A DNA stretch of 64,000 bases from CAZZNQ01 sp964655775 (GCA_964655775.1 CAZZNQ010000011.1:1-64000), one strand, 5' to 3'; shown: positions 10,176-19,254, numbered from the stretch's first letter. The notes: generated by a model from the sequence alone, not told the origin. Translations and numbers: made by a program.

Positions 10176-10653
10176 CGGCGGGTACCTCCTGGGCCTTGAC
10201 CCATCGCCAGGCCTGCCACATGGTGAAAAGGGGGATCAGCACGGCCGCCGCGCCGATCGCGCACAGCATGGTGGCCCCGAACCAGAGTCCCATGAAGGAG
10301 TCGACGCGGGCGTTCTCCGGTTTGTCAGGATAGTACAAGACTCGAACCGCGTCGCCTTCATTGAGCCTGACCAGCCCGTCTCTGGAGGGGCCGACGAACT
10401 CGATCTCGGTGCCGTCGTCCAGAGCAAAGCGCACGCGCGCGTAGTAGATATTCTCGCGTTCGTCGGATCCGGTGCCCGACTCCCATTTCTTGAAACCCGT
10501 CACCACACCGTCAGCCTCCTCGGCTCCGTCGGCAAAGGCGCGGTTCTCCGCGTACATGCGTATGCCGAACGCGATCCCGACCAGGCCCGCAATGGAGAAG
10601 AGCGCGGCCACGGCGCCGAAAACGATCAACTGATTCCGGTATCGGGCTTCCAT
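10168..10653 (-). CDS. DUF3592-type membrane protein
   Basis: A 161-residue protein with an N-terminal membrane helix, a periplasmic-type beta-barrel segment and a second C-terminal helix. The central block (DGVVTGFKKWESG, YYARVRFALDDGTEIEFVG and GDAVRVLYYPDKPENARVDS) is the characteristic pattern of DUF3592 proteins. Their role is not known. The start at 10653 is chosen because GGGAAGG lies about 6 bp upstream; an earlier in-frame codon is less likely. It is the first gene of the minus run and has a good promoter at 10701-10730. Its 3' end overlaps the following membrane protein gene. Confidence 0.75.
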   Translation of the reverse strand: MEARYRNQLIVFGAVAALFSIAGLVGIAFGIRMYAENRAFADGAEEADGVVTGFKKWESGTGSDERENIYYARVRFALDDGTEIEFVGPSRDGLVRLNEGDAVRVLYYPDKPENARVDSFMGLWFGATMLCAIGAAAVLIPLFTMWQAWRWVKAQEVPADA

Positions 10654-10700
10654 GCTGCCTTCCCTCGCTCTCGGATGGTTCGGTTTGTCGGGCTCCACCC

Positions 10701-10730
10701 ATGGTAGTTGGACATTCCGGCGGCCGTCAA
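10701..10730 (-). promoter_or_regulatory. Predicted promoter of the DUF3592 gene and its operon
   Basis: Minus strand -35 TTGACG (10725-10730), 18-bp spacer, -10 TACCAT (10701-10706). It is divergent from, and almost back-to-back with, the alr promoter. Confidence 0.5.
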
Positions 10731-10744
10731 GGCTTCCGGCGGCA

Positions 10745-10774
10745 TTGAATCGTGCTCGCGGCGGAATCTATAAT
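10745..10774 (+). promoter_or_regulatory. Predicted alr promoter
   Basis: -35 TTGAAT (10745-10750), 18-bp spacer, perfect -10 TATAAT (10769-10774), giving a leader of about 30 nt before the alr start. Confidence 0.7.
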
Positions 10775-10811
10775 CGCGATGTTGCACCACCAATGTCGGG
10801 GAGACGGCTCC

Positions 10812-12056
10812 ATGCCCAGACCAACGATTGCCCGTGTGGATCTGGACGCCGTTATGCACAATGCGTCCGAAGTGCGGCGCCTGGTCGGCGAGCGGACCAT
10901 ATGCGCGGCCGTCAAGGCCGATGCCTATGGGCACGGCGCACCGATGGTGGCGCACGCGCTGTGCCGCGCCGGGGTGGACATGTTCGGCGTTGCGATGGTG
11001 GAGGAGGGCGTCGACCTGCGTGCGACCGGTGTGGATCGCCCGATCCTGGTGCTGGCCGCCATCCGTCCGGAAGACGTCAACCTGGCCCTGGACCACGACC
11101 TGATACTATCGGTGCAGGAACTGTCCTTCGCCCGGGAGTTGTCGGCCCGAGCTCTGCGGAAAGGCGTGTGTGCGGACGTGCACGTCAAGATCGATACCGG
11201 CATGCACCGCCAGGGCTTCGACTGGGATACGGCGGCCGATCCGATCGCCGCAATCGCGGAGCTAGAGGGCATCCGCATCGGCGGCATCTTCACGCATTTC
11301 TGCTGCGCTGGGGCGAACGATCTCAGCTTCAGCCGGGAGCAGATTGCCCGGTTCAAGTCGGTTTTGGAACGGCTGGCCGAGGCGGGCCTTAGGCCCCCGC
11401 TTGCCCACGCGGCGAGCAGCGCCGCCTTGCTCCGGATGCCGGATGCTTGCTTCGAGGGGGTGCGACCGGGCCTGATGCTCTACGGCCTGTATTCCCGGTC
11501 GGACGAACGCGGTCACGCCGACCTGCGCCCCGTGATGTCGTTGCGCACGTGCATCTCGCACCTGAAGCGGGTCCGCGAGGGCGAAGGTGTCAGCTATGGA
11601 CTCAGCTGGCGCGCGCGACGCGACTCGTTGATGGCCGTGCTGCCCGTCGGCTATCACGACGGCTACGACCGTCAGCTGGGCAACGTGGGCGAAGTGCTGG
11701 TGCGCGGGCACCGGGCACCGGTCGCCGGGACCGTCTGCATGGACCAGATCGTCGTGGACGTCACCGACGTGCCCGGAGTCCAGCAGGGGGATGGGGTGGT
11801 CCTGTTCGGCTCTCAGGGCTCGGAGACGGTGTCGATCGAGGATTTGTCCGCGCGCACGGATATGATCCCCTACGAGTTCACCTGCGGCGTCGGTAGGCGG
11901 GTGCCGCGGGAGTTCTTGCTCAATGGCCGGACCGTGACCTGCGAGGCCGTGCGGTGCACGGCGGACGCGGCGGCCGTCCGGCGCATGTTCGAGATCCCCG
12001 ATCCGGGGCGTCATGGAGAACCTGACCGAACAACTGATGAACGTCCGTCCCGTTGA
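10812..12056 (+). CDS. alr: Alanine racemase
   Basis: A 414-residue PLP-dependent racemase interconverting L- and D-alanine for peptidoglycan. Lys35 in AAVKADAYGHG is the PLP Schiff-base lysine and Tyr262 in GVSYGLSW is the second catalytic base; DTGMHRQG, VRPGLMLYG and GTVCMDQ are also present. The C-terminal beta domain is complete, with a short variable tail. The ATG at 10812 follows GGGGAG at a normal spacing and fits a transcript from the TATAAT promoter. The last 44 bases overlap the next gene, so alr is coupled to the HD/kinase gene. Typical length for the family. Confidence 0.96.
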   Translation: MPRPTIARVDLDAVMHNASEVRRLVGERTICAAVKADAYGHGAPMVAHALCRAGVDMFGVAMVEEGVDLRATGVDRPILVLAAIRPEDVNLALDHDLILSVQELSFARELSARALRKGVCADVHVKIDTGMHRQGFDWDTAADPIAAIAELEGIRIGGIFTHFCCAGANDLSFSREQIARFKSVLERLAEAGLRPPLAHAASSAALLRMPDACFEGVRPGLMLYGLYSRSDERGHADLRPVMSLRTCISHLKRVREGEGVSYGLSWRARRDSLMAVLPVGYHDGYDRQLGNVGEVLVRGHRAPVAGTVCMDQIVVDVTDVPGVQQGDGVVLFGSQGSETVSIEDLSARTDMIPYEFTCGVGRRVPREFLLNGRTVTCEAVRCTADAAAVRRMFEIPDPGRHGEPDRTTDERPSR

Positions 12057-13269
12057 TCTGGCGGCACTTGCCGACGGCGACGACGAGCGATTCGCGTTCC
12101 TGGACGGGTTGCGCCGCACCCCCGAGGCGGGCGGCGACATGCTCCAGCGCGTCCAGGCCAGTATGGACGCCGTAAGGGCCGCGTCGTCCTTGCCGGCCGC
12201 CGGCGGCGACCGCAACTCCACCCGCCCCTGGTGGGCTCCCATGCCGGCCCTCTATATGGCGGCCATGTTCCGATACGCCGGCCTTGCCGAGAAGCACACC
12301 AATACCGGAAGCGGAGGTGCGCGGCGCAGTGGTTCTGCGCGGGACAGCGCCGTGGCCGCCCGACGCGTGCTGCGAAGCCTGGGAGTCCCCTTCCGCGACC
12401 GCGAGCACGCCGCCGCCCTGGTGCTCCACCAGGACCGGCCCTTCCTCATGCCGCGCACCGGCGGTCCGGCCGAGGTCTACATGCGCATGTCCTGTCGCCT
12501 CGACCTGCGATGCCTCCATGCATTGGATGTCGCGTACACCTATGTGGAGGACGGCGATGCGCAGCGAACGAAGGAACTGGAGCACTTCCGAGAGAGGGCG
12601 GAACGGCTCGGAGTCTTCGGGCGGCCGTGGGCGGGCCCGATGCCGGCGCAGGACGTCCGCAGTCTGGGCGCGACCGACGCCCATCGGATGTTCAACGCGC
12701 TGCGCTACTTCCGGCTCGAAGCACGCATGTCCGAACAGGATTGGTACACGGAGCGGGTGAAGCAGGAGGCGAGGATGCCCCGCGGCAGGCTGCACCTGCT
12801 GATCGGCGCGGCCGCCGCCGGCAAGAGCCGCTGGGCCGAGAAGAATCTGGGCGGGACTGAAATCGTGTCCTCGGATCGCATGCGCGAATTGCTCACCGGT
12901 GATCCCGCCGACCAGAGCCAGAATTACATGGTCTTCCAGCGTTGCATGGACCGCGTGCGGACGATGCTGCGCGAGGGTCGGGAAGTGACCTTCGACGCGA
13001 CGAACTACTCGCGCGAACTCCGTTCGATGCCCGTTCAGGCTGCCCGTTGGTCGGCCGCCGAGATCGTTTCCTACTACTTCGACGTCGACCGCGAGGTGCT
13101 CCTGACGCGCAACCTGCACCGACGGCGGCAGGTGCCGGAGTCCGTCATCCTGAAGCAGAGCCGCCTGCTCACCGTGCCGGCACTCTACGAGGCCGACAGG
13201 CAGTTCGCGGTCGACGCCGAGGGCGAGTTGCGGCAGTACTGGCCGGAACCCGAGGGAGAATGCCCATGA
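12013..13269 (+). CDS. HD-Pnk-like protein: degenerate HD domain fused to polynucleotide-kinase-type P-loop domain
   Basis: A 418-residue two-domain protein. The C-terminal half is a kinase of the T4 Pnk type: Walker A GAAAAGKS (265-272), the SSD acceptor-site motif (286-288), DATN (328-331) and the lid arginines before VPESVI. The N-terminal half aligns with the HD phosphohydrolase of bacterial HD-Pnk RNA-repair enzymes and CCA-adding-type HD domains, but the expected HD pair reads Arg87-Tyr88 and the following GHE reads ARD, while LVLHQDRP keeps His129. Known HD-Pnk proteins heal 2',3'-cyclic phosphate and 5'-OH RNA ends. Here the kinase should work and the phosphatase probably does not. 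It overlaps alr by 44 bp and the next gene by ATGA. Confidence 0.75.
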   Translation: MENLTEQLMNVRPVDLAALADGDDERFAFLDGLRRTPEAGGDMLQRVQASMDAVRAASSLPAAGGDRNSTRPWWAPMPALYMAAMFRYAGLAEKHTNTGSGGARRSGSARDSAVAARRVLRSLGVPFRDREHAAALVLHQDRPFLMPRTGGPAEVYMRMSCRLDLRCLHALDVAYTYVEDGDAQRTKELEHFRERAERLGVFGRPWAGPMPAQDVRSLGATDAHRMFNALRYFRLEARMSEQDWYTERVKQEARMPRGRLHLLIGAAAAGKSRWAEKNLGGTEIVSSDRMRELLTGDPADQSQNYMVFQRCMDRVRTMLREGREVTFDATNYSRELRSMPVQAARWSAAEIVSYYFDVDREVLLTRNLHRRRQVPESVILKQSRLLTVPALYEADRQFAVDAEGELRQYWPEPEGECP

Positions 13270-13826
13270 ACCGAAGGCGCATGCTGAGAGACGGCGCCGT
13301 CTACGTGGCGGCATTGCTCCCGGCGTGGTTCCTGGTGGAGGTGACCTGGGGTGCCACCATGGGCGTCACGGCCGGCCTGAAGGCTCTCAAGGACCCCGAG
13401 CTGCGGCAGGAGGTGCTGGGCATCCTCCAAAGCGAAGGAGACGGCACGGCCGGGATGAGCGACCTGTCGCCCGAGGCGCGGCACGAGCTGAGCCAACTGG
13501 TGCTGGAACGCGTCGGCAGTCAGGTCAACGTCTTTGCCGTTACGTTGCTTGTTGGCGCCGTGGCGTTTGCAGTGTCCGGCTTCGTCTGCGGACGATTCAC
13601 CGGTCGGCTCGCCTGGGTGGGGTTAGTGCCGGCCGTCAGCCTGCTGCGCTTCAATCCGCTGGTCCGGTTCGCGCTGGCGCGCAGGCTGGTCGCGTGGCAG
13701 GTCGTCGCAGTTCTGATCTCGCAGTTCACCGTCTGCTACCTCTTCGGTTGGCTGGGCGTGCGCCTCAAGGGACGTCGGGTGGAGAAGAGGAAGGAACGGG
13801 AGCGGGCTGCTAGCTCCGGCGGATGA
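13266..13826 (+). CDS. Hypothetical multi-pass membrane protein
   Basis: A 186-residue protein with three to four hydrophobic segments (about residues 12-36, 85-108, 117-130 and 145-170), a soluble Asp/Glu-rich segment of about 45 residues between the first two, and a highly basic C-terminal tail. No family is recognised. The start codon overlaps the stop of the HD/kinase gene as ATGA, so translation is coupled. The 3' end overlaps the convergent D-aminoacylase gene by 17 bp. Any link to RNA repair is only suggested by position. Confidence 0.6.
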   Translation: MNRRRMLRDGAVYVAALLPAWFLVEVTWGATMGVTAGLKALKDPELRQEVLGILQSEGDGTAGMSDLSPEARHELSQLVLERVGSQVNVFAVTLLVGAVAFAVSGFVCGRFTGRLAWVGLVPAVSLLRFNPLVRFALARRLVAWQVVAVLISQFTVCYLFGWLGVRLKGRRVEKRKERERAASSGG

Positions 13827-15294
13827 CCTGCCCGTGCCGCTCGCGCGACTGCGCCCGACCGTCCCAGGCGATTCGGCCGTTCACGATCACGCGCCTCACG
13901 CCCGTGGGGAACGCGTGTGGATCGTCAAATGTCGCCCTTTCGCCCACGGTGGCGGGATCGAACACCAGCAGGTCCGCGACCATTCCGGCCCTGAGCAGCC
14001 CGCGCTCAGGGATGCCGAACTTGCGGGCCGGCAGGCTGGTCATCTTGCGTACGGCATCCTCCAGGGTCAGCAGTCTCCGCTCGCGCACGTATTCGCGCAA
14101 CACGCGCGGGAAGGTGCCGTAGTTGCGCGGATGCACCACCCCCTTGCGGGAACCGACCACCTCACCGTCCGACGCGATCATCGAGAGCGGCGAACCGACC
14201 ACGGCTGCCACATCCTCGGGACGCAGCGCGTGGAATATGCAGCGCGGCTCGCCCTCTACCACCAGGTCCATCGCCGTGTCAACGGCGTCGACGCCGCGCA
14301 TCTCGGCGACCGCCGCCACCGTCTTGCCTTCCAGCGCGGGGTCCGGCTCGAAACGTGCGATCTGGAACTTGTCCGCCCCGCCGATCCAGGCCATCTTGCC
14401 GGCCACCTCCTTTCGGATGGAGGCGCGGTAGTCGGCGTCCTGCAGCCTTTCATTCAGCCTGCCGTCCTGAGACACGCGCGGCGGTATGGCCACGGCGGAG
14501 AGCGAGGTGTAGGTGGCGGGGTAGGGGTGTATGTCGCAGGTCATCTCGATGCCTTCGGCGCGGTGGGCGGCGATGGCGGCGAGTGCGCGCTGCATCCTGT
14601 CCTTACGCGTTCGGCCGGGACGATGCAGCACCTTGAGGTGGGAGATCTCGATGGGAATCCCAGCCCCCTTGCCGATGGCGGCCGCTTCGTCCAGCGCCTC
14701 GAACAGCTTGCCGCCCGCGCTGCGCTTGTGGCTGGCGTACACGCCTCCGCGCTCGGCGACCGCGCGCGATACCTGCACAAGCTCGTCCAGTTCGGCGTAG
14801 GCGCCGGGAACGTAGAAGAGGCCGGTGGATATCCCGAGCGCGCCTTCTTCCATCGCCTCCGCGGCCAGACGGCACATCTCCTTCAGCTCCTTCGGCGTCG
14901 GCCTGCGTCCGGCCATGCCCATCACGTGCCGGCGAAGCGTACCGTGCCCGACCAGCGTGCCGTAGTTGATGCTCGGCCCCGCGGCCGCCACCCGGTCCAA
15001 CCATTCGCCGACCGGGAACTCGCTGCCGCCGCAATTGCCGGAGACCACCATCGTGACTCCCTGCCGCAGGAAGTTGGGGGCGGAGGGGCTGTCGACGATG
15101 CCGTCCGCGTGCGTGTGCACGTCGATGAAGCCGGGACTGACGGCGAGCGACTGCGCCCGCACGGTCTTCTTCGCCTTGCCCGGGAGCCTGCCGATGGCGA
15201 CGATGCGGCCGTCGCTCACGCCGACGTCCGCCCGGTACCACGGGTTGCCCGTGCCGTCGACGATCATGCCGCCGCGAATCAGGATGTCAAACAT
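13810..15294 (-). CDS. N-acyl-D-amino-acid deacylase (D-aminoacylase family amidohydrolase)
   Basis: A 494-residue metal-dependent amidohydrolase. It begins with the beta-sandwich strand MFDILIRGGMIVDGTG, then has the metal-site motif PGFIDVHTHAD, the GNCGGS loop with the metal-bridging cysteine of the D-aminoacylase group, EISHLK and the C-terminal VNGRIAWDG strand. The family releases D-amino acids from N-acyl derivatives. The start at 15294 has a GGAGA site about 8 bp upstream and fits the family N-terminus exactly. A complete promoter is at 15334-15362. With alr nearby, D-amino-acid or cell-wall turnover is a reasonable guess. Confidence 0.9.
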   Translation of the reverse strand: MFDILIRGGMIVDGTGNPWYRADVGVSDGRIVAIGRLPGKAKKTVRAQSLAVSPGFIDVHTHADGIVDSPSAPNFLRQGVTMVVSGNCGGSEFPVGEWLDRVAAAGPSINYGTLVGHGTLRRHVMGMAGRRPTPKELKEMCRLAAEAMEEGALGISTGLFYVPGAYAELDELVQVSRAVAERGGVYASHKRSAGGKLFEALDEAAAIGKGAGIPIEISHLKVLHRPGRTRKDRMQRALAAIAAHRAEGIEMTCDIHPYPATYTSLSAVAIPPRVSQDGRLNERLQDADYRASIRKEVAGKMAWIGGADKFQIARFEPDPALEGKTVAAVAEMRGVDAVDTAMDLVVEGEPRCIFHALRPEDVAAVVGSPLSMIASDGEVVGSRKGVVHPRNYGTFPRVLREYVRERRLLTLEDAVRKMTSLPARKFGIPERGLLRAGMVADLLVFDPATVGERATFDDPHAFPTGVRRVIVNGRIAWDGRAQSRERHGQVIRRS

Positions 15295-15333
15295 ATCGTA
15301 CTCTCCGTTCTGGTGTGCCTTCTCTGCGGGGCG

Positions 15334-15362
15334 ATGATACTTGCGTATCTCGCGCAGCGCAA
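15334..15362 (-). promoter_or_regulatory. Predicted promoter of the D-aminoacylase gene
   Basis: Minus strand -35 TTGCGC (15357-15362), 17-bp spacer, -10 TATCAT (15334-15339), about 40 bp upstream of the start codon. Confidence 0.55.
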
Positions 15363-15377
15363 CGAAGGTCCCGCTCT

Positions 15378-15405
15378 TTGACGATGGCCGGATGGGGAGT
15401 ATCAT
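15378..15405 (+). promoter_or_regulatory. Predicted promoter of the acetamidase/formamidase gene
   Basis: -35 TTGACG (15378-15383), 16-bp spacer, -10 TATCAT (15400-15405). Transcription would begin about 130 nt before the start codon, leaving a long leader. Confidence 0.4.
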
Positions 15406-15467
15406 ATCCAGGTCGGCAGTGTTGGAGAGGGGACGCCCCGAGGCTCCGCCCGGCCCCCAAGGCAATA

Positions 15468-15499
15468 CAGCAGATGCGTCGTCGCACGCAGCAGATGCG
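15468..15499 (+). repeat. Two 11-bp direct repeats in the leader of the acetamidase gene
   Basis: CAGCAGATGCG occurs at 15468-15478 and 15489-15499, that is 21 bp (two helical turns) apart, between the predicted promoter and the start codon. The phasing is what a dimeric regulator site would show, but this is speculative. Confidence 0.35.
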
Positions 15500-15542
15500 G
15501 CGCGAAGCCGGATCACTTATGCCGCAATAGACTGGAGGGGAG

Positions 15543-16451
15543 ATGCAGAGGCTCACGCGAGAACACGTCTGCTATGCGATGTCCCGTGAGAACGCGCCGG
15601 CGATGCGGGTGGCTGCGGGAGAGACGTTCCGTGTCGAGACCGAGGACTGCTACGGCGGCTGTCTGAGGTCGGCGGAAGATCGCATTCCGCCGGAGCGGGG
15701 GAGCTTCGGCAACCCCGCCACCGGCCCGATCTACGTGGAGGGCGCCGAGCCGGGAGACCTGCTGAAGGTATCCGTGCTGGGCATCGAGACGCGCGACTGG
15801 GCCGTGATGCGCGTGGCGCCCGGGAAGGGGGCCGTACCGGACGGTATCGAGAGCGATGAGGTCATGATCCTGCCCATACACGACGGGGAGGTCACGTTTC
15901 ACAGCAAGCTGCACATTCCGGTCGAGCCGATGATTGGCGTGATCGGCCTTGCGCCCGCCGGGGACCCCGTCCCCACGATCACGCCCGGAGAGCACGGCGG
16001 CAACCTGGACTGCAGGGAGATCGGCGTGGACGCGGCTGTCTACCTGCCGGTGTCGGTGGAGGGCGGGCTGCTGGCCCTGGGCGACCTGCACGCCGTGATG
16101 GGCGACGGCGAAGTCTGCATCTGCGGCGCGGAGGTTTCCGGGGAGGTGACGCTTAAGGCGGACGTCGTGCAGGCGGGGCTGCCGACGCCCTGCGTGGAGA
16201 CGGCCGAGTGGGCTGCGTTCCTGGGATCGGCGGAGACGTTGGACGAGTGCGAGGAGATGGTGATCACCGCCGCCCACCGGTTCCTGACCGACTGCGTCGG
16301 GCTGGAGGCCAACGAGGCGGCGCGCCTGATGAGTCTTGCCGGCGAGTTGCGGGTTTGCCAGGTGGTGGACCCGTTGAAGACCATGAAGTTCATGTTGCCC
16401 CGCTTCGTGCTGCAGAGCTTCGGCGTGAGCGAGCTCTCGCAGCTTCGTTGA
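15543..16451 (+). CDS. Acetamidase/formamidase family amidohydrolase
   Basis: A 302-residue protein of the FmdA/AmdA family, which hydrolyses formamide or acetamide to ammonia and the acid. Landmarks are the N-terminal GETFRVETEDCYGG, NPATGPIYVEGAEPGD, the metal-site region HGGNLDCREIG and GDLHAVMGDGEVC. Length is normal for the short branch of the family. The start has GGAGGGGAG directly upstream. It is divergent from the D-aminoacylase gene and is followed after 43 bp by the large secreted beta-helix gene; these may form one transcript. Cytoplasmic, no signal peptide. Confidence 0.9.
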   Translation: MQRLTREHVCYAMSRENAPAMRVAAGETFRVETEDCYGGCLRSAEDRIPPERGSFGNPATGPIYVEGAEPGDLLKVSVLGIETRDWAVMRVAPGKGAVPDGIESDEVMILPIHDGEVTFHSKLHIPVEPMIGVIGLAPAGDPVPTITPGEHGGNLDCREIGVDAAVYLPVSVEGGLLALGDLHAVMGDGEVCICGAEVSGEVTLKADVVQAGLPTPCVETAEWAAFLGSAETLDECEEMVITAAHRFLTDCVGLEANEAARLMSLAGELRVCQVVDPLKTMKFMLPRFVLQSFGVSELSQLR

Positions 16452-16494
16452 ACCGCCGCCCGGCCGGGCCGGCGCGGCAAGGAAGGTGTGGACG

Positions 16495-19254
16495 ATGCGT
16501 TCGAGACTGACGGCTGTACTGACGCGCTGCCTGCCGGCGGTGATGGCGGCGTTTGTGCTTGGGGGCGGGCAGGCCGTTGCCGCAACCTACTACGTCGACT
16601 ACGAGTCCGGTGCCGACGGGAGCGACGGTCTATCTCCGACGACTGCTTTCCGCCATGCTCCGGGCGACCCCGCGGCCGAAGACCGAGCGGCGTCGGTGAA
16701 GCTCGGGCCGGGCGATACGGTGACGTTCAAGGGCGGTGTGATCTACCGAGGCAGCCTGCGCGTGACCGCGTCCGGCGAGGAGGGGCGCCCGGTCGTCTAC
16801 GACGGCAACGCCGAAGGCGAGTTCGGCGAAGGCAAGGCCGTCCTGGACGGGTCGGAACCGGTCACAGGCTGGCGTCGGTGCCGATCCGCGGAGGAGTGCG
16901 GCGGTAATCCCAACTTCGCCAAGATCTATGTGGCCCGCTTTCCGGCCGACGGTCGCGAGCTGAACGCGCTGGCCTCGGGCATCGCGCAGGACGGCCGCAT
17001 GCTCTTCCCGGCGCAGTATCCGAACCCGGACGACCCATTCTACGGGGATGACCGCAGCTCCTATCTCTCCTCCGAGGCGGTTACGGGCACGAGCCTGACC
17101 GATGCCGCGCTTGCCCGAATCGGCGCGGCGGGCCTGGAGGGGGCCTATGCTTACCTGGACGCTTCCAGCAACGTGGTCGTGTACGAGCGGATCGAGTCCT
17201 ACGACCCCGACACGCACACCATCCGTTTCGGCAAGCCGTGGCGGCCGCCGGTCGGCAGGTATGCCGTCGCCAACAGCCTGCACCCGCTGGTCCTTGACCG
17301 GCCGGGCGAATACGTGTTCGGAGAGACGCCGGATGCCGACGGCATGCACGCCGTCTATGTCTGGCCGTGGGACGATGCGGACCCAAACGAGGCGCTCATG
17401 ACGTGTGCGGTGCGGGGGACGGCTGTACCCCTCGCCCGCAACTTGCAGCACGTCACCGTGCAGGGCCTGCTGATCCGCAACTTCCAGCGCGGCATGAGCG
17501 CGAGCCGAGTCAGCCACCTGACCGTGCGCGACAACGAGTTCACCAACATCCGGCAGGTCAACCGCGCCGACGTGGTGGGCGTGAGCAATTCGGACCACTT
17601 CCTCTTCGAAAACAACCATGTGCATCACACGCCCAAGATGCACGCCGTCGTGTCCCATACCGTCACGGACGTGGCCTACTTCGGCAACCGGATCGAGAAG
17701 GTGGGACAGTCGCCGCTGATATTCTACCGGGTGACGCGTGGTCGCATTACGGACAACACGGTGACGGACTGCTACGGCGTGCACAGCAACGCGTTCTCGA
17801 TCTACCTGGGCGACCGCGACATCCTGATCGCCCGCAACGAGGTGCGCAACTCCACCCGCCCACTCACCGTGCAGAATTCGCAGAACGTGTTCGTCATCGG
17901 AAACGTGTTCGACTCCATCGGCGGGGCGGCCGTCGGCCTGTGGGGCGGCGCGCCGCACAGGAGGCTGTTCTTCCTGAACAACACGATCGTTTCCGACGGT
18001 GCCTCAATCTACGTCGGCGCCCAGGATACCCGTGACTGCGTTTTCAAGAACAACATCATCTCCGGATTCTCGGGCGTGCCCGTGCGCGAGGGCAACGAGT
18101 TCAGCCACAACATCTATCTCAGCCAGGGGCGCCGCCTGCAGGAGGGGGAGATGATCGTCGAGGACGCGGCGCAGGTACTCCTGGATCCGGCGGCCGGCGA
18201 CCTCCGTCCCGTCCCGACGGGGCCCGCGGTTGACATGGGCACGGATGTGAGCGACCACTATCCGCGCGACCTTTTCCCCGACTTCGACTTCGGCCGGGAC
18301 ATCGCCGGTAACCCGCGCACGTTCGGCGACGCACCGGACATCGGCGCCTATGAGGCCCGCTACCGGCCCGGCGCCCTGACGGATCGGCCGCCGATCCCGA
18401 CCGGCCCCGACAGCCAGACGACCTGGGACGAGATATCCTTCGACAGGGTCTCCGGGCGAGCGCCCATCGTGCTCTCGGCGGCCGACTTCTCCGGGGAGGG
18501 CGGGGGAGAGGTGCAGATCCGAGAGGGGCGGTTCGTGGCGCACGAGGACTTCGTGACCCGCTGGGACGCCGAGGGCCACTGGTTGGAATGGACCCTGGAC
18601 GCTCCGGCGAAGACCTACGAAGTGTACCTGCGATACGCGGCGCGCTTTCCGGCCCCGCGCAGGCTGAGCGTGGACGGAAATCCGGCCGCCGGCTGCGAAT
18701 CCGTGACGCTGAAAGCCACCGGTGGCTGGTCGGTCTGGCAGGAGGTCAAGCTCCCCTGCACGATCGTTCTGGCCGAGGGCAAGAGCAGCCTACGGCTGAC
18801 CAGCCTGGGCGGGCGAGGCTGCAACCTCGATTCACTGCGGCTCGTCTCCGCGACGGACGATGAAATCCTGATCACGGCCGGTTCGTTCATCGACCAGGGA
18901 GGCGGCGAGGTGCAGGTGAAACCGGGCGTGCGCCACGGCAGTTTCTTCTTCATGTGGAACGCGCCCGGGCACTGGCTGGAGTGGACCGTCGAGGATGCGC
19001 ATAAGGGGCGTTATGAGGTGGTTCTCCGCTACGCAACGCTTGCGCAGTCGCCGCGCCGTCTCAGCGTGAACGGTCGGGCCGTGCCGGGGCTGGAGTCGTT
19101 CGAGCTGGAGAGAACCGACGGCTGGGAAGGTTGGACCGAGGTGAGTCTGCCGGTTGCCGTTGAACTGAAGGAGGGCCGGAACACGCTGCGCTTCACCAGC
19201 TTGGGTGGGGCGGGGCTCAACTTCGACGAGATACGCCTGATCCCCGTGCGGTGA
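16495..19254 (+). CDS. Large secreted right-handed beta-helix protein with two C-terminal carbohydrate-binding-like modules
   Basis: A 919-residue exported protein. Signal peptide residues 1-28 end in QAVA before ATYYVDYESG, the same start as the fragment at 1-285. A DUF1565-like N-domain and a right-handed beta-helix follow (about 290-520, with repeated N-x-F/V and D-N-x-V/F rungs such as VRDNEFTNI). After a linker, two homologous modules of about 130 residues (about 660-785 and 790-919) each contain GGGEVQ, H-W-L-E-W, RRLSV(D/N)G and a closing F/LTSLGG-L-D-LRL block, typical of CBM6/35-like beta-sandwiches. It probably binds or cleaves polysaccharide. ATG 16495 is preferred to GTG 16486 because GGAAGG is then well spaced. 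Confidence 0.85.
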   Translation: MRSRLTAVLTRCLPAVMAAFVLGGGQAVAATYYVDYESGADGSDGLSPTTAFRHAPGDPAAEDRAASVKLGPGDTVTFKGGVIYRGSLRVTASGEEGRPVVYDGNAEGEFGEGKAVLDGSEPVTGWRRCRSAEECGGNPNFAKIYVARFPADGRELNALASGIAQDGRMLFPAQYPNPDDPFYGDDRSSYLSSEAVTGTSLTDAALARIGAAGLEGAYAYLDASSNVVVYERIESYDPDTHTIRFGKPWRPPVGRYAVANSLHPLVLDRPGEYVFGETPDADGMHAVYVWPWDDADPNEALMTCAVRGTAVPLARNLQHVTVQGLLIRNFQRGMSASRVSHLTVRDNEFTNIRQVNRADVVGVSNSDHFLFENNHVHHTPKMHAVVSHTVTDVAYFGNRIEKVGQSPLIFYRVTRGRITDNTVTDCYGVHSNAFSIYLGDRDILIARNEVRNSTRPLTVQNSQNVFVIGNVFDSIGGAAVGLWGGAPHRRLFFLNNTIVSDGASIYVGAQDTRDCVFKNNIISGFSGVPVREGNEFSHNIYLSQGRRLQEGEMIVEDAAQVLLDPAAGDLRPVPTGPAVDMGTDVSDHYPRDLFPDFDFGRDIAGNPRTFGDAPDIGAYEARYRPGALTDRPPIPTGPDSQTTWDEISFDRVSGRAPIVLSAADFSGEGGGEVQIREGRFVAHEDFVTRWDAEGHWLEWTLDAPAKTYEVYLRYAARFPAPRRLSVDGNPAAGCESVTLKATGGWSVWQEVKLPCTIVLAEGKSSLRLTSLGGRGCNLDSLRLVSATDDEILITAGSFIDQGGGEVQVKPGVRHGSFFFMWNAPGHWLEWTVEDAHKGRYEVVLRYATLAQSPRRLSVNGRAVPGLESFELERTDGWEGWTEVSLPVAVELKEGRNTLRFTSLGGAGLNFDEIRLIPVR

